Source: Porphyromonas macacae DSM 20710 = JCM 13914
GTDB lineage: Bacteria > Bacteroidota > Bacteroidia > Bacteroidales > Porphyromonadaceae
DNA: 64,000 nucleotides
Assembly: GCF_000379945.1 (NCBI RefSeq)
Contig: NZ_KB904153.1
Span: forward strand, 36,636 to 100,635
Direction of reading: 5' to 3'
This document shows positions 1 through 9,102 of the stretch, one piece after another. The notes below the pieces were generated by a model. That model was given only the letters and a program-made list of their open reading frames with translations. It was not told the DNA's origin and ran no database searches. Numbering within the stretch: position 1 is the first letter of the stretch; each line of letters starts with the position of its first letter. Made by a program: the position numbers and the translations under genes.

Positions 1-579
1 TTTGCTGCCGTACTGTTTCAGAACTTTTTCCAATTCTTCGGTATCATTGTAGGTAATGGTGATAAATCCGGGGGTGAAGGGGCCGTATCCTGTGAAGCTC
101 GAAGGATCCGAGCTAAGGCTGACGATACTGATGGTTCGCCCATGGAAATTTTCTTTGCAGGCAATGATAAGAGCTTCGTTTTCGGGCACACCTTTTACAT
201 CGTATGCCCAGCGGCGGGCCAGCTTCAGGGCTGTTTCCACTGCTTCTGCCCCGGTATTCATGGGTAAAACTTTGTCATAGCCGAAATAGTCATGCATAAA
301 CTTTTCATATTCACCCAGCACATCGTTGTAGAAAGCTCTTGATGTCAGGCAGATACGTTCGGCTTGCTCCTGAAGCGCTTTTATTATTTTCGGATGACAG
401 TGACCCTGATTTACCGCACTGTATGCAGACAGGAAGTCGAAATACCGTTTCCCGTCCACATCCCATACATAAGCGCCTTCTCCTTTGGATAGAACAACTT
501 CCAGCGGATGATAATTATGTGCGCCGTACTTTTCTTCCAGATCGATGAAATACCTTGATTTGTTTGATAATTGCATCAT
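1..579 (-). CDS. rocD: Ornithine aminotransferase, 5' part only
   Basis: Pyridoxal-phosphate enzyme that interconverts ornithine and glutamate semialdehyde in arginine/proline metabolism; cytosolic. The minus-strand frame is open from the ATG at 577-579 (a second ATG follows directly at 574-576) to the window edge, giving 193 N-terminal residues. The translation reads through the typical class III aminotransferase N-terminus: EEKYGAHNYHPLEVVLSKG, then VWDVDGKRYFDFLSAYSAVNQGH and, near residue 105, MNTGAEAVETALKLARRW, the cofactor phosphate-binding segment. The catalytic lysine lies beyond the window. No TAnnTTTG box was found just upstream. Known family, partial gene; the choice of ornithine over another class III substrate rests on overall resemblance. 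Confidence 0.9.
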   Translation of the reverse strand, partial: MMQLSNKSRYFIDLEEKYGAHNYHPLEVVLSKGEGAYVWDVDGKRYFDFLSAYSAVNQGHCHPKIIKALQEQAERICLTSRAFYNDVLGEYEKFMHDYFGYDKVLPMNTGAEAVETALKLARRWAYDVKGVPENEALIIACKENFHGRTISIVSLSSDPSSFTGYGPFTPGFITITYNDTEELEKVLKQYGSK

Positions 580-857
580 GGTTCTTGTTAGATTTCGTTA
601 ATATGTAAATGTTTGATTTTTATTTGCAAACGGTTATAAATATAGCAACAAAGCTTTCATAAAACAATACAAAGAATTCATTGTCTTTCTTTTTGTTCTT
701 TGTTCCCTTCTTATCGTTTCGATTGGGTAATAAAACAGGTCTCCACGAAAGGCCTCATTTGGGGATATTTATGGGGTAAAAAAGTTGATTAAACCAAAGA
801 AAGAAGAAAGAGAAGTGTATTGCTTCAGGTTGGTTTTTGTTTTTCATTTGTGTGATG

Positions 858-969
858 AAAATTCTCTGCCTGATGGTTGAAAATTCTTAGCGCAATGGAT
901 TTTTGACGAAGTTAACTTGGATTTTTTTTCTTTGCCTGAATAATTTTCAACCATCAGGCAGAGAATTTT
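858..969. repeat. Hairpin repeat copy 1 (MITE-like)
   Basis: The two ends are a perfect 28-base inverted repeat: 858-885 pairs with 942-969, with the motif TCTGCCTGATGGTTGAAAA on the left. The middle holds a conserved core, ACGAAGTTAACTTGGA followed by a T-run and CTTTGCCTGAA. Two related copies lie near 20659 and 55397. The element encodes nothing. Size and structure suggest a small non-autonomous element or a structured intergenic repeat; no target duplication was established. Confidence 0.85.
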
Positions 970-1249
970 GCGTTTGGCGTGTACACTGTGACGTGTACTG
1001 AAAAAAGGTTGAGATTGATGCTTATTTGGAAAGAACTTAAAAGATAAACAGAAATTTCTTGTGGTCCGAATTCTTAGAAAACTCATTCGATAAAATATTC
1101 GCAGAACATGCTTATCTATTTCATAAAGATATTGTTGGATATATCTGTCACAAAGAACAGGCCTAATCAGAGTTTCTATTTTTGTTTGTTGTTCTATATG
1201 ATTTCTTTTTTTTGAACAATTTCAACAATGAATGTGAATTTGTTTTTTA

Positions 1250-1257
1250 TATCTTTG
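1250..1257 (+). promoter_or_regulatory. Bacteroidetes -7 box for the GLPGLI gene
   Basis: TATCTTTG matches TAnnTTTG and lies 77 bases before the ATG at 1335. No clear -33 element was seen. Confidence 0.5.
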
Positions 1258-1334
1258 ATTTACTAAAGAATCTTGTTTATATTCTCTATACATAACATAG
1301 AGAGGACGTTTTAATACCACAATTTTACCAAAAT

Positions 1335-2204
1335 ATGAAATCTGTTTTTTCTCGTTTAACCTCGCTTGTTCTGTTTATTTGTGTTTTCAATCAAATGTCG
1401 GCTCAAAATGATAATTGTAAGGCATTGTCGGTAGTGTACAGGGTGGGAAGGCCGATCTTAGTCGATGGCGAACAGCAAATTCATTCAGACTCTATGGAAC
1501 TGATTTCCGATAAAGGCGTCAGCATCTGGATGGCTTGGAATAGAGATTTGTTAATGTCATTATTCAAACAGGAGCAAAAAAACTTACAAAGAGAAGGAAC
1601 GACAGTTGTAACCTTGTACAGCTATTCAAGTTTCGAGCAGCGACTGAGAGATAACAATGACGACAACGCTCTTAATAACATTAAATCATGGGATGCCGGT
1701 TTTACAACGGAGATGTTGTATAAAACCACAGGCTCGAATGAGATAACTTATTATGATGAACTTCCCGGTATGGTTATAGGCACAACTCGAGAGATGACTC
1801 CTGTTCCCTGGAATATAGTGGCCGATACCATGACTGTTTTAGGATATCCGTGCCACAAGGCAACTGCATTCTGGGGAGGAAGAGCATGGACCGCATGGTA
1901 TAGTGAAGAGATTGCCGTTAGTGATGGACCGTCTGTTTTTTCGGGGTTACCCGGACTTATTCTTCAAATGGAAAACGCAGACAAATCTTTTTCGTTTGAA
2001 GCGATAGGAATACAACAGCATACCATTCCTTGTGAAAAACTTAAGCTGCCCGAAAATTATAGAAAAGTAACACATAAAGAATTCATAGAGTTTCAAGAGA
2101 AGCATAGAAGAGATCGGCAATCTTATGCTGTGGGAAAAGATGGAGTACTTTATAAATATTATAATGATAACAATGTTGTAGTAGTACCATTAGAGAAAAA
2201 GTAA
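1335..2204 (+). CDS. GLPGLI family exported protein
   Basis: A 289-residue protein of a Bacteroidetes-specific family of unknown function, named for its central motif. The motif GLPGLILQMEN is present around residues 203-213. The N-terminus is a signal peptide (basic start, hydrophobic run, cleavage likely after MSAQ), so the protein is exported. The family is often encoded next to TonB-receptor-like outer membrane proteins, and here such a gene starts 26 bases downstream, suggesting a two-gene unit working at the outer membrane. The ATG at 1335 fits the signal peptide and the upstream -7 box. No catalytic motif is recognised. Confidence 0.88.
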   Translation: MKSVFSRLTSLVLFICVFNQMSAQNDNCKALSVVYRVGRPILVDGEQQIHSDSMELISDKGVSIWMAWNRDLLMSLFKQEQKNLQREGTTVVTLYSYSSFEQRLRDNNDDNALNNIKSWDAGFTTEMLYKTTGSNEITYYDELPGMVIGTTREMTPVPWNIVADTMTVLGYPCHKATAFWGGRAWTAWYSEEIAVSDGPSVFSGLPGLILQMENADKSFSFEAIGIQQHTIPCEKLKLPENYRKVTHKEFIEFQEKHRRDRQSYAVGKDGVLYKYYNDNNVVVVPLEKK

Positions 2205-2230
2205 TACCAACACAAATTCATATATACATT

Positions 2231-4881
2231 ATGAATCGATCTCTAAGCCTGCATTTATTTTTATCTGTTTTTCTCTATTCTTTTCTGTTGCACTTTACGG
2301 CCAAAGTACGGTAAGTGGGAATATTTATTACCAAGAAACTCAAGAGCCGGTGGCCGGAGCTGTTGTTTCTCTTCTTGAACCCAAAGAAGGTAAAATGCTT
2401 TGTCTCTGTACGACTGATGGCAAAGGGTTCTTTTCCTGTAAAACCGGTCTTCAGTTAGATTATGCTATCATTCGTGTGCGCTCATTGGGGATAGAAACAT
2501 TTGAAAAGAAAATATCTCTGAGTGAGCATAAACCATTGAAGATACAAGTGGTGGAAAAGGCTCAAATCTTGAGGGAGGTTATCGTTAAGGCACCCTTGAT
2601 CAGACAAAGCGGGGATACCATTACCTACATGAGTGCCCCTTTTCTGAATCCTAATGATAGGACTTTGGCCGATTTAATGAAGAAACTGCCGGGAATACAG
2701 ATTTCCGAATCCGGTAAAATTTCGTATCAAGGAGAACCGATTAGTAAATTCTATATCGAGGGTCTTGATATGTTAAATGGCAGGTATGGATTGGCCACAA
2801 ATAATCTTGATGTAGACAAGGTAGCATCTGTGCAGATTCTTGAAAAACACCAACCGCTGCAGGTGCTTCAGGGGGTTGATATGCCTGATGCTGCGGCAAT
2901 TAATATCAAACTTAAGAAATCAGCTTTAGGAGCGTTATTTGCTTCTGTTCGTTTGGGAGCAGGAATACCGGTGGGGCTATTCAGCAATCAGTTGGCCGGC
3001 ATGCGATTTACGAGGAAGCAACAAAATATGTTGATATATAAACAAGACAATACGGGTCGAAATATTGAAAAAGATTTACTTTCTTATTATGAAAATCTTA
3101 GAGAAAACGACAGACAGTTCTTATCGATTCCATATACGCCTGCTCCCATTGCCGATCAGTTAACACGCTTTAATAATGCCCATTATGTTTCTGTCAATAC
3201 ATTGCTGGCGATCGATACCGTGTCTACTTTTTCCTATAATCTGAATTACAAAAGAGATAAAAGAACATATCACGATAAGACTACACGTACAATCTATACT
3301 CCAAACGGTCCGGTAACCAATTTAATTGAATCTGCCAATGACAGTATAAAAGAGCATCGGGCAGAATTCGAGTTGAAGTACGAACAGAACAGTCATAAGC
3401 GATACCTTTTGAATAGAACTGTTTTCAAAATTGCAAAGAACAATGGTGAGGGTGTAATTGACTGGAAGGAAAACCAAGTTTATCAAACTTTGTCTACTCC
3501 TTTCTTAAATGTTACCAATAAACTATATCTGATCAGAAAGAGCGAGAGTGGCAGATACAGATTGAATTGGGATACTCGTTATTATCGAACAAAGAATAAT
3601 TTACAGGTACTTCCGGCTATAGGTTTCGATGAGCTGCTGAATACAGCGAATCGGTCTGTGGATTTTATCGTAAGTCAGAGAGTGAATTATCAGCAATTTT
3701 CTTCGGTGGTAAATCTTTCAAAGAGTCGTGACTATCCCAAAAGAATGGTTGGGGATTACTATCTATCGGGTGGAATAAAAGTAGATCGATTTTACTCTGA
3801 TCTTAGTTTTAATGAAAAGAACGACCTGAATAATATTGTGAAGATTGAGAATGGAGAAAATGATATTTTTTGCAAGACTCTTTTCCTGCGCGGAGGAACT
3901 TCTTTTTTCCATAAAGCAGTAAATGGATGGCAACTAAAATTAAACCTGCCTGTTACGTATCAACGGAAATGGTCCGAGTTGAAAACGATGAATTATTTTC
4001 GTTTTCATCCTTCACTCGAAAGCAGCTACGATCTTTCATCCCGTTGGAGCTGGAGAGGGCGTATGAGCGTGACCGATCAGGTCGGAGATTTTATGGATGA
4101 GATAAAAGGTTATCTCTTAAAATCCTACAACATGCTTTCCTATAGCAGTCACCCTTCCTCACGTCTTATTTTTGCGGATTTTAGTACTTCTTTTAATTAT
4201 AGAGATCCTTTATCCACCACATTTTGGACTGCATGGTTGGGGCTGAATAGAGGTTGGAGCAATTCTCTGGTCAGTATGAGATATGAGAAAGGGGCTTTCA
4301 GGTATGAAAATCGATCACATAAGAATAGCCCGCTCTCCTGCAAATTAGGTAGCAGTATCGAGCATCATTTCCGTTCCATTAAGACAACTCTCAAAGGAAG
4401 TGTCGGTTGGATCGGAAATAGTGGCACAACACTCCTTTGGGATAGACCTGCCAACTATAAAGGCAACAATTATTGGATAAATGGTTCCGCATTTTTCAGA
4501 TGGGCTAAATGGCTTTCCGGTGAATATGTTGCTACTTTCTCTGTCTTTGACTACAAAGTGGGGGCGAAATCTGTTGACACCCATTACTCTCAGTCTCATA
4601 AACTGATGTTAACGTTGACACCGGTATATAAATTCAATCTTGGTTTCGATACAAGATATATTCAGAATAGCTCTGCGGGAGAACGGTATAATGTCGTCCT
4701 CGGTAGCCTGAACTGTTTGTATAAGATTAATAAAAACATGGAGTTATCGGCAAGTTGGAGTAATGTTTTTGGAGCAAATAATTTTGTTGTTTACCGAAAT
4801 ATTGATTCGGATATAGAGATGACTGAATATATGTTACGTCCTTCGGAGTTTCTTATTAGTGTGGCATTTTCAATATTATAA
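2231..4881 (+). CDS. Outer-membrane beta-barrel protein, frameshifted signal peptide
   Basis: A TonB-receptor-like outer membrane protein of about 880 residues. An N-terminal carboxypeptidase-regulatory-like sandwich (STVSGNIYYQETQEPVAGA) is followed by a plug-like segment (LADLMKKLPGIQISESGKI, then FYIEGLDML) and a long barrel rich in alternating aromatic residues. The main frame runs back to the tag at 2191, but has no ATG before residue GTG 2350, which would remove the signal peptide. The ATG at 2231 is one frame off: it encodes MNRSLSLHLFLSVF and stops at 2312. Adding one T to the T5 run at 2268-2272 joins the two into a normal signal peptide ending VALYGQ. Either the gene carries a real one-base loss, is slip-controlled, or the sequence has an error. 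Likely partner: the preceding GLPGLI gene. Confidence 0.75.
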
Positions 4882-5055
4882 TACTCATATTTCGTCGATG
4901 TTCGGTTGAGAGTTCTTACATTGTACCTACTGAACCACAATCTTACCCTCTCTCAAGGTTTTTGTCTTAAGTTTATCACAGTGATACGTTCGATGCCGGA
5001 ATGTTTCTTTCATGCAATACGCATCGATAAGGATAATCTCAACTTAAAAATGCAT

Positions 5056-5063
5056 TAACTTTG
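5056..5063 (+). promoter_or_regulatory. -7 box for tgt
   Basis: TAACTTTG matches TAnnTTTG. It lies just before the ATG at 5085 and overlaps the alternative TTG start at 5061, which argues against that upstream start. Confidence 0.6.
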
Positions 5064-5084
5064 TATGATATTATTATTGTATTT

Positions 5085-6215
5085 ATGGATTTCAAAATAA
5101 AAACCGAATGCCGATCGACTAATGCCCGTACAGGCCTTATAACAACGGATCATGGACAAATAGAGACACCTATTTTTATGCCTGTGGGCACCGTAGGAAG
5201 CGTTAAGGCCGTACACATGAGAGAACTTCGGGATGATATAAAGGCTCAAATTATTTTAGGAAATACCTATCATTTATATCTGCGTCCGGGCTTGGATATA
5301 TTGAAAAAGGCCGGCGGATTGCATAAATTCGGCGGATGGACCAAACCTATCTTGACCGATAGCGGAGGGTATCAGGTTTTCAGCCTGACCGACCGGCGGA
5401 AAATAACGGAAGAAGGCGTAACTTTTCGCTCACATATCGATGGATCCAAACATCTGTTTACACCGGAAAGAGTAATGGATATCGAGCGTGTTATCGGGGC
5501 TGACATCATCATGGCTTTTGACGAATGTTGCCCCGGCGATGCCGACTACAGTTATGCGGCCAAATCCTTAAAACTCACGGAAAGCTGGTTGGACAGATGT
5601 GTTAAACGTATTAAAGAAACAGAACCGCTCTATGGATATGGCCAGAGTTTGTTCCCTATTGTGCAGGGATGTGTTTATCCTGACTTGAGAAAGCGTGCAG
5701 CGGAAAATGTGGCATCGATAGGTGCCGATGGCAATGCTATCGGAGGATTGGCTGTGGGGGAGCCGACGGAAAAAATGTATGAAATGGTAGAGCTCACGAA
5801 CGAGATACTGCCGAAGGATAAACCTCGCTATTTGATGGGAGTGGGTACGCCTGTCAATTTGCTGGAGGGCATAGCCAGAGGCGTGGATATGTTCGACTGT
5901 ATCATGCCTACCCGCAACGGAAGAAACGGTCAGCTTTTCACACGAAATGGAACCATCAATATTAAAAACGCCAAATGGGCCAAAGAGTTGACCCCGATAG
6001 ATCCCGAAGGGGCAACGTGGGTAGACCGTGAATATACATTGGGTTACTTGCACCACTTGATTAAAACACAGGAGATTCTGGGACTGCAAATAGCCAGCAT
6101 CCATAATCTGGGTTTCTATCTGAGTTTGATGCAGGAAGCACGTGAGCATATTGCCGCCGGTACTTTCGGACCGTGGAAAGATGAGATGATTTACCGCCTT
6201 GATAAACGTCTGTAG
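5085..6215 (+). CDS. tgt: Queuine tRNA-ribosyltransferase, zinc cysteines missing
   Basis: Exchanges the wobble guanine of GUN-anticodon tRNAs (Asp, Asn, His, Tyr) for the queuosine precursor. The ATG at 5085 gives 376 residues starting MDFKIKTE. The substrate loop LTDSGGYQVFS is near residues 90-100, and the nucleophile Asp271 lies in DMFDCIMPTRNGRNG. The C-terminal zinc site is unusual: where the family usually has CxCxxC before the YLHHL helix, this protein reads PIDPEGATWVDREYTLGYLHHL without any cysteine, while the later histidine (SIHNLGF) is kept. The fold may therefore be metal-free here. An LptF/G gene follows 32 bases downstream. Confidence 0.95.
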   Translation: MDFKIKTECRSTNARTGLITTDHGQIETPIFMPVGTVGSVKAVHMRELRDDIKAQIILGNTYHLYLRPGLDILKKAGGLHKFGGWTKPILTDSGGYQVFSLTDRRKITEEGVTFRSHIDGSKHLFTPERVMDIERVIGADIIMAFDECCPGDADYSYAAKSLKLTESWLDRCVKRIKETEPLYGYGQSLFPIVQGCVYPDLRKRAAENVASIGADGNAIGGLAVGEPTEKMYEMVELTNEILPKDKPRYLMGVGTPVNLLEGIARGVDMFDCIMPTRNGRNGQLFTRNGTINIKNAKWAKELTPIDPEGATWVDREYTLGYLHHLIKTQEILGLQIASIHNLGFYLSLMQEAREHIAAGTFGPWKDEMIYRLDKRL

Positions 6216-6247
6216 TATAGGGCTTTTTAACACTGAACATTTTGAAC

Positions 6248-7336
6248 ATGAAAGGATTAAGCCGATTAGACCGATATATCATCAAGCAGTTCTTAGGCAC
6301 ATTTTTCTTTGCTATTCTGCTGATTATATCCATTTCTGTGGTATTTGATATCAATGAAAAGATTGATGATTTTCTGAAGCCGGAAGTGCCGCTTTCCGAT
6401 ATCCTGTTTCAGTACTACCTCAACTTTATTCCTTTCTATGCTAATTTATTCAGTCCGTTATTTGTTTTTATCGCGGTTATTTTTTTTACCAGCAAGTTGG
6501 CCGAGAATTCCGAGATCATAGCAATGCTGTCGAGCGGGGTGAGTTTCAAAAGACTGATGAGGCCTTATTTGATTTCGGCGGCTATCATCGCTTCGGTTAC
6601 GTTTGTTTTGAATAACTACATCATTCCTCCCGGTAATGCTAAAAGATTAGAGTTCGAAAATAACTATATCAAGGATAAAAAAGTAAAGTATGCAGAGAGT
6701 GTGCAGATGGAATTGGAAAAGGGTGTTTTTCTTTTTATCGGTTCCTACAGCGCAAGTACGAATACAGGCTATCAAGTCTCTTTGGAAAGATTTAACAAAA
6801 GAGATCTGGAATCCCGCCTGATTGCGGAGCGTGCTGTTTACAATCCGGACAGTCTTTACCATTGGACGCTTTTTAACTATCGTATCAGGAACTTCGATGG
6901 CCTGTACGAACGGGATAGCGTAGGGGGCAGTCTCGATACCATTATACATTTGCAGCCGTCCGAATTTCTTGTGGGAAAGCATGATGTGGAGACAATGACA
7001 ACGCCGCAACTGGACAAACAGGCTAAAGTGCAATCCAAACGCGGAATGAGTAATGCCAAAGTGTACAGTATTGAGATGCATAAAAGATATGCCTCGATGT
7101 TCTCGGCCTTTATTCTTACAATCATCGGTGCGACCCTTTCCTCCAGAAAAATGAAAAACGGGATGGGATTCAACATTGCTATCGGGTTAGGACTGAGTTT
7201 CGGGTATATATTGTTTACAACGGTTACATCGACTTTTGCCGTAAACGGGCAGATGCCTCCGTGGCTGGCTGCATGGTTGCCGAATATCACCTACATATTC
7301 ATTGCGGCATATTTATACAAAAAAGCGCCACGATAA
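6248..7336 (+). CDS. LptF/LptG family lipopolysaccharide export permease
   Basis: Inner-membrane subunit of the Lpt ABC exporter that lifts lipopolysaccharide from the inner membrane to the outer surface (YjgP/YjgQ family). About 362 residues from the ATG at 6248 ([15 protein letters not shown], the usual family opening). Three hydrophobic segments lie in the first ~125 residues, then a periplasmic beta-rich domain, then three more near the C-terminus, the usual LptF/G layout. Two such permeases normally work together; only one is here, and F versus G cannot be decided. The gene follows tgt closely and smpB starts 17 bases after it, so the three may be cotranscribed. Confidence 0.9.
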   Translation: MKGLSRLDRYIIKQFLGTFFFAILLIISISVVFDINEKIDDFLKPEVPLSDILFQYYLNFIPFYANLFSPLFVFIAVIFFTSKLAENSEIIAMLSSGVSFKRLMRPYLISAAIIASVTFVLNNYIIPPGNAKRLEFENNYIKDKKVKYAESVQMELEKGVFLFIGSYSASTNTGYQVSLERFNKRDLESRLIAERAVYNPDSLYHWTLFNYRIRNFDGLYERDSVGGSLDTIIHLQPSEFLVGKHDVETMTTPQLDKQAKVQSKRGMSNAKVYSIEMHKRYASMFSAFILTIIGATLSSRKMKNGMGFNIAIGLGLSFGYILFTTVTSTFAVNGQMPPWLAAWLPNITYIFIAAYLYKKAPR

Positions 7337-7353
7337 AAGTGGTTTTGACAATT

Positions 7354-7815
7354 ATGAAAGAAGTAAAACAACGCCCTATATCAATAAAGAACAAAAAAGC
7401 CTCTTTCGATTACGAACTGTTGGATACCTACACGGCAGGGCTTGTATTGGTGGGAACGGAAATTAAATCGCTAAGACAGGGAAAAGCAAGTCTGGTGGAT
7501 ACGTTCTGTTACTTTAACAATGGTGAGCTTTGGGTAAAAAATATGTACATCGCAGAGTATTTCTACGGTTCATACAACAATCATTCGGCTCGCAGAGAAA
7601 GGAAGCTGCTCCTAAATAAACGTGAGTTGCATAAAATAAAAGAAGCAATAAAAACAAAAGGAACTACTATCGTTCCTCTAAAATTGTTTATTAATGACAA
7701 CGGGCTTGCAAAACTGGTTATTGCCGTGGCACGCGGCAAGAAGATTTATGACAAGCGTGCAAGCATAAAAGAACGTGAAGATAAACGGAGTATGGCACGG
7801 GCTATGCAACATTAA
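7354..7815 (+). CDS. smpB: SsrA-binding protein SmpB
   Basis: Binds tmRNA and brings it to stalled ribosomes for trans-translation. From the ATG at 7354 the protein has 153 residues, the normal SmpB length; a longer open frame from 7261 would run into lptF/G. Family motifs include [22 protein letters not shown] near the start, the [15 protein letters not shown] segment, and the basic C-terminal tail [17 protein letters not shown] that enters the ribosomal decoding site. It ends in a short spacer before the aldolase promoter. Confidence 0.96.
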   Translation: MKEVKQRPISIKNKKASFDYELLDTYTAGLVLVGTEIKSLRQGKASLVDTFCYFNNGELWVKNMYIAEYFYGSYNNHSARRERKLLLNKRELHKIKEAIKTKGTTIVPLKLFINDNGLAKLVIAVARGKKIYDKRASIKEREDKRSMARAMQH

Positions 7816-7923
7816 CCATACTTAATATTGTTTCTTTAATAATACGAGTTATATACATCGTTTTGTTTAATTAAATCCCCCTAAGTTCATCATATTACAA
7901 TAGGGTTATTAGGTATATTATGC

Positions 7924-7931
7924 TATCTTTG
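7924..7931 (+). promoter_or_regulatory. -7 box for fba
   Basis: TATCTTTG, 44 bases before the aldolase ATG at 7976; matches TAnnTTTG. Confidence 0.6.
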
Positions 7932-7975
7932 TGTACTACCTAATTCAATTTATTAATACACAAAAAGAATATCAA

Positions 7976-8971
7976 ATGGTTAGTTACAAAGATTTAGGCT
8001 TAGTAAACTCAAGAGATTTGTTTACCAAAGCCGTTAAAGGTGGTTATGCGATACCTGCATTTAATTTTAACAACATGGAGCAAATGCAGGCAATCATACA
8101 GGCTACAGTGGAAACAAACTCCCCTGTTATCTTACAAGTATCCAGCGGGGCCCGCAAGTATGCCAACCAAACGCTGTTGCGTTATATGGCACAGGGAGCC
8201 GTTGAGTATGCCAAGGAATTAGGCTGTAAGAATCCTCAGATCGTGTTGCACTTAGACCACGGCGACAGCTTTGAGCTTTGTAAGAGCTGTATTGAAATGG
8301 GCTTCTCTTCTGTTATGATTGACGGCAGTCATCTTCCTTATGATGAAAATGTGGCTTTGACCAGAAAGGTTGTCGATTATGCGCATCAGTATGATGTAAC
8401 CGTAGAAGGAGAGTTGGGCGTATTGGCCGGTGTGGAAGATGAGGTGAGCGCAGAGCACCACACTTATACGGAGCCGGACCAGGTGGAAGATTTTGTAAAG
8501 AAGACAGGTGTGGATTCATTGGCTATTTCAATCGGCACCAGTCACGGAGCGAACAAGTTTACTCCGGAGCAGTGTAAACGTGATGCAAACGGAATTTTAA
8601 TACCTCCTCCTCTTCGCTTCGATATATTGGAAGAAATCGAAAAACGTATACCGGGATTCCCCATCGTTCTCCACGGTTCTTCTTCTGTACCTCAAGATAA
8701 AGTTGCCATTATCAATAAATATGGCGGTGCATTGAAAGATGCAATCGGTATTCCCGAGGACCAGCTGAGGCGTGCCGCTAAAAGTGCCGTTTGCAAAATA
8801 AACATCGATTCGGATGGTCGTTTGGCTATGACGGCAGCTGTGCGTGAGGTCTTTGCAAACAAGCCTGCAGAGTTCGACCCCAGAAAATATTTGGGCCCGG
8901 CTCGTGATGCATTGAAAGAGCTTTACAAACATAAAATTGTTAATGTTTTAGGTTCAAACGATAAGATCTAA
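7976..8971 (+). CDS. fba: Fructose-bisphosphate aldolase, class II
   Basis: Zinc-dependent cleavage of fructose-1,6-bisphosphate into dihydroxyacetone phosphate and glyceraldehyde-3-phosphate in glycolysis and its reverse. The ATG at 7976 (MVSYKDLGLVN) gives 331 residues and follows the -7 box; earlier in-frame codons overlap that box. Visible family motifs: GYAIPAFNFNNMEQ, the metal/substrate motif LHLDHGDS, VMIDGSHLPYDENV, EGELGVLAGVEDE, SIGTSHGANKF and IVLHGSSSVP. The gene stands alone with its own promoter and a downstream hairpin. Confidence 0.95.
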   Translation: MVSYKDLGLVNSRDLFTKAVKGGYAIPAFNFNNMEQMQAIIQATVETNSPVILQVSSGARKYANQTLLRYMAQGAVEYAKELGCKNPQIVLHLDHGDSFELCKSCIEMGFSSVMIDGSHLPYDENVALTRKVVDYAHQYDVTVEGELGVLAGVEDEVSAEHHTYTEPDQVEDFVKKTGVDSLAISIGTSHGANKFTPEQCKRDANGILIPPPLRFDILEEIEKRIPGFPIVLHGSSSVPQDKVAIINKYGGALKDAIGIPEDQLRRAAKSAVCKINIDSDGRLAMTAAVREVFANKPAEFDPRKYLGPARDALKELYKHKIVNVLGSNDKI

Positions 8972-8995
8972 GCCTGTTTGTAGCTTTTTAATTAT

Positions 8996-9041
8996 ACAAT
9001 GAACCCCGGATGTTTTTAATTCAACTTCCGGGGTTCATTGT
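8996..9041. terminator. Shared hairpin between convergent fba and tyrS
   Basis: A perfect 15-base stem (ACAATGAACCCCGGA with its complement) with a 16-base loop sits between the two convergent genes. A clean T-run does not follow on either strand, so terminator function is inferred from position and stem strength. Confidence 0.6.
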
Positions 9042-9102
9042 ATTCAGACAAAGTCTGTCTTCGATTTTCAAAGTCGAAAAAACTACTCTTTTATTTGTGA
9101 GT

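Larger units (their letters stand above)
580..1334. other. Gene-poor stretch with a hairpin repeat and a promoter
   Basis: This 755-base, AT-rich gap separates rocD (leftward) from the GLPGLI gene (rightward). It contains the first copy of the 112-base hairpin repeat (858-969), a 23-base segment at 990-1012 that recurs, with one base fewer, beside the third copy (55502-55523), and a -7 box at 1250-1257. I see no convincing gene. The one minus-strand open frame here only reads through the repeat, and its peptide recurs at the second repeat copy. Confidence 0.7.

Noticed and set aside
56..548. Plus-strand frames at 56-280 and 339-548
   Set aside because: Antisense of the ornithine aminotransferase; the minus-strand frame is continuous and recognisable.
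844..1086. Minus-strand frame MSFLRIRTTRNF...
   Set aside because: It reads through the hairpin repeat; the peptide MVEN.SGKEKKSKLTS recurs at the second repeat copy, so it is repeat sequence, not a gene.
4887..5010. Terminator between the barrel gene and tgt
   Set aside because: TTGAGAG and CTCTCAA flank a loop of about 31 bases; the hairpin is too weak to claim.
5568..6233. Long minus-strand frame under tgt
   Set aside because: Shadow of tgt; no signal of its own and the plus-strand gene is well supported.
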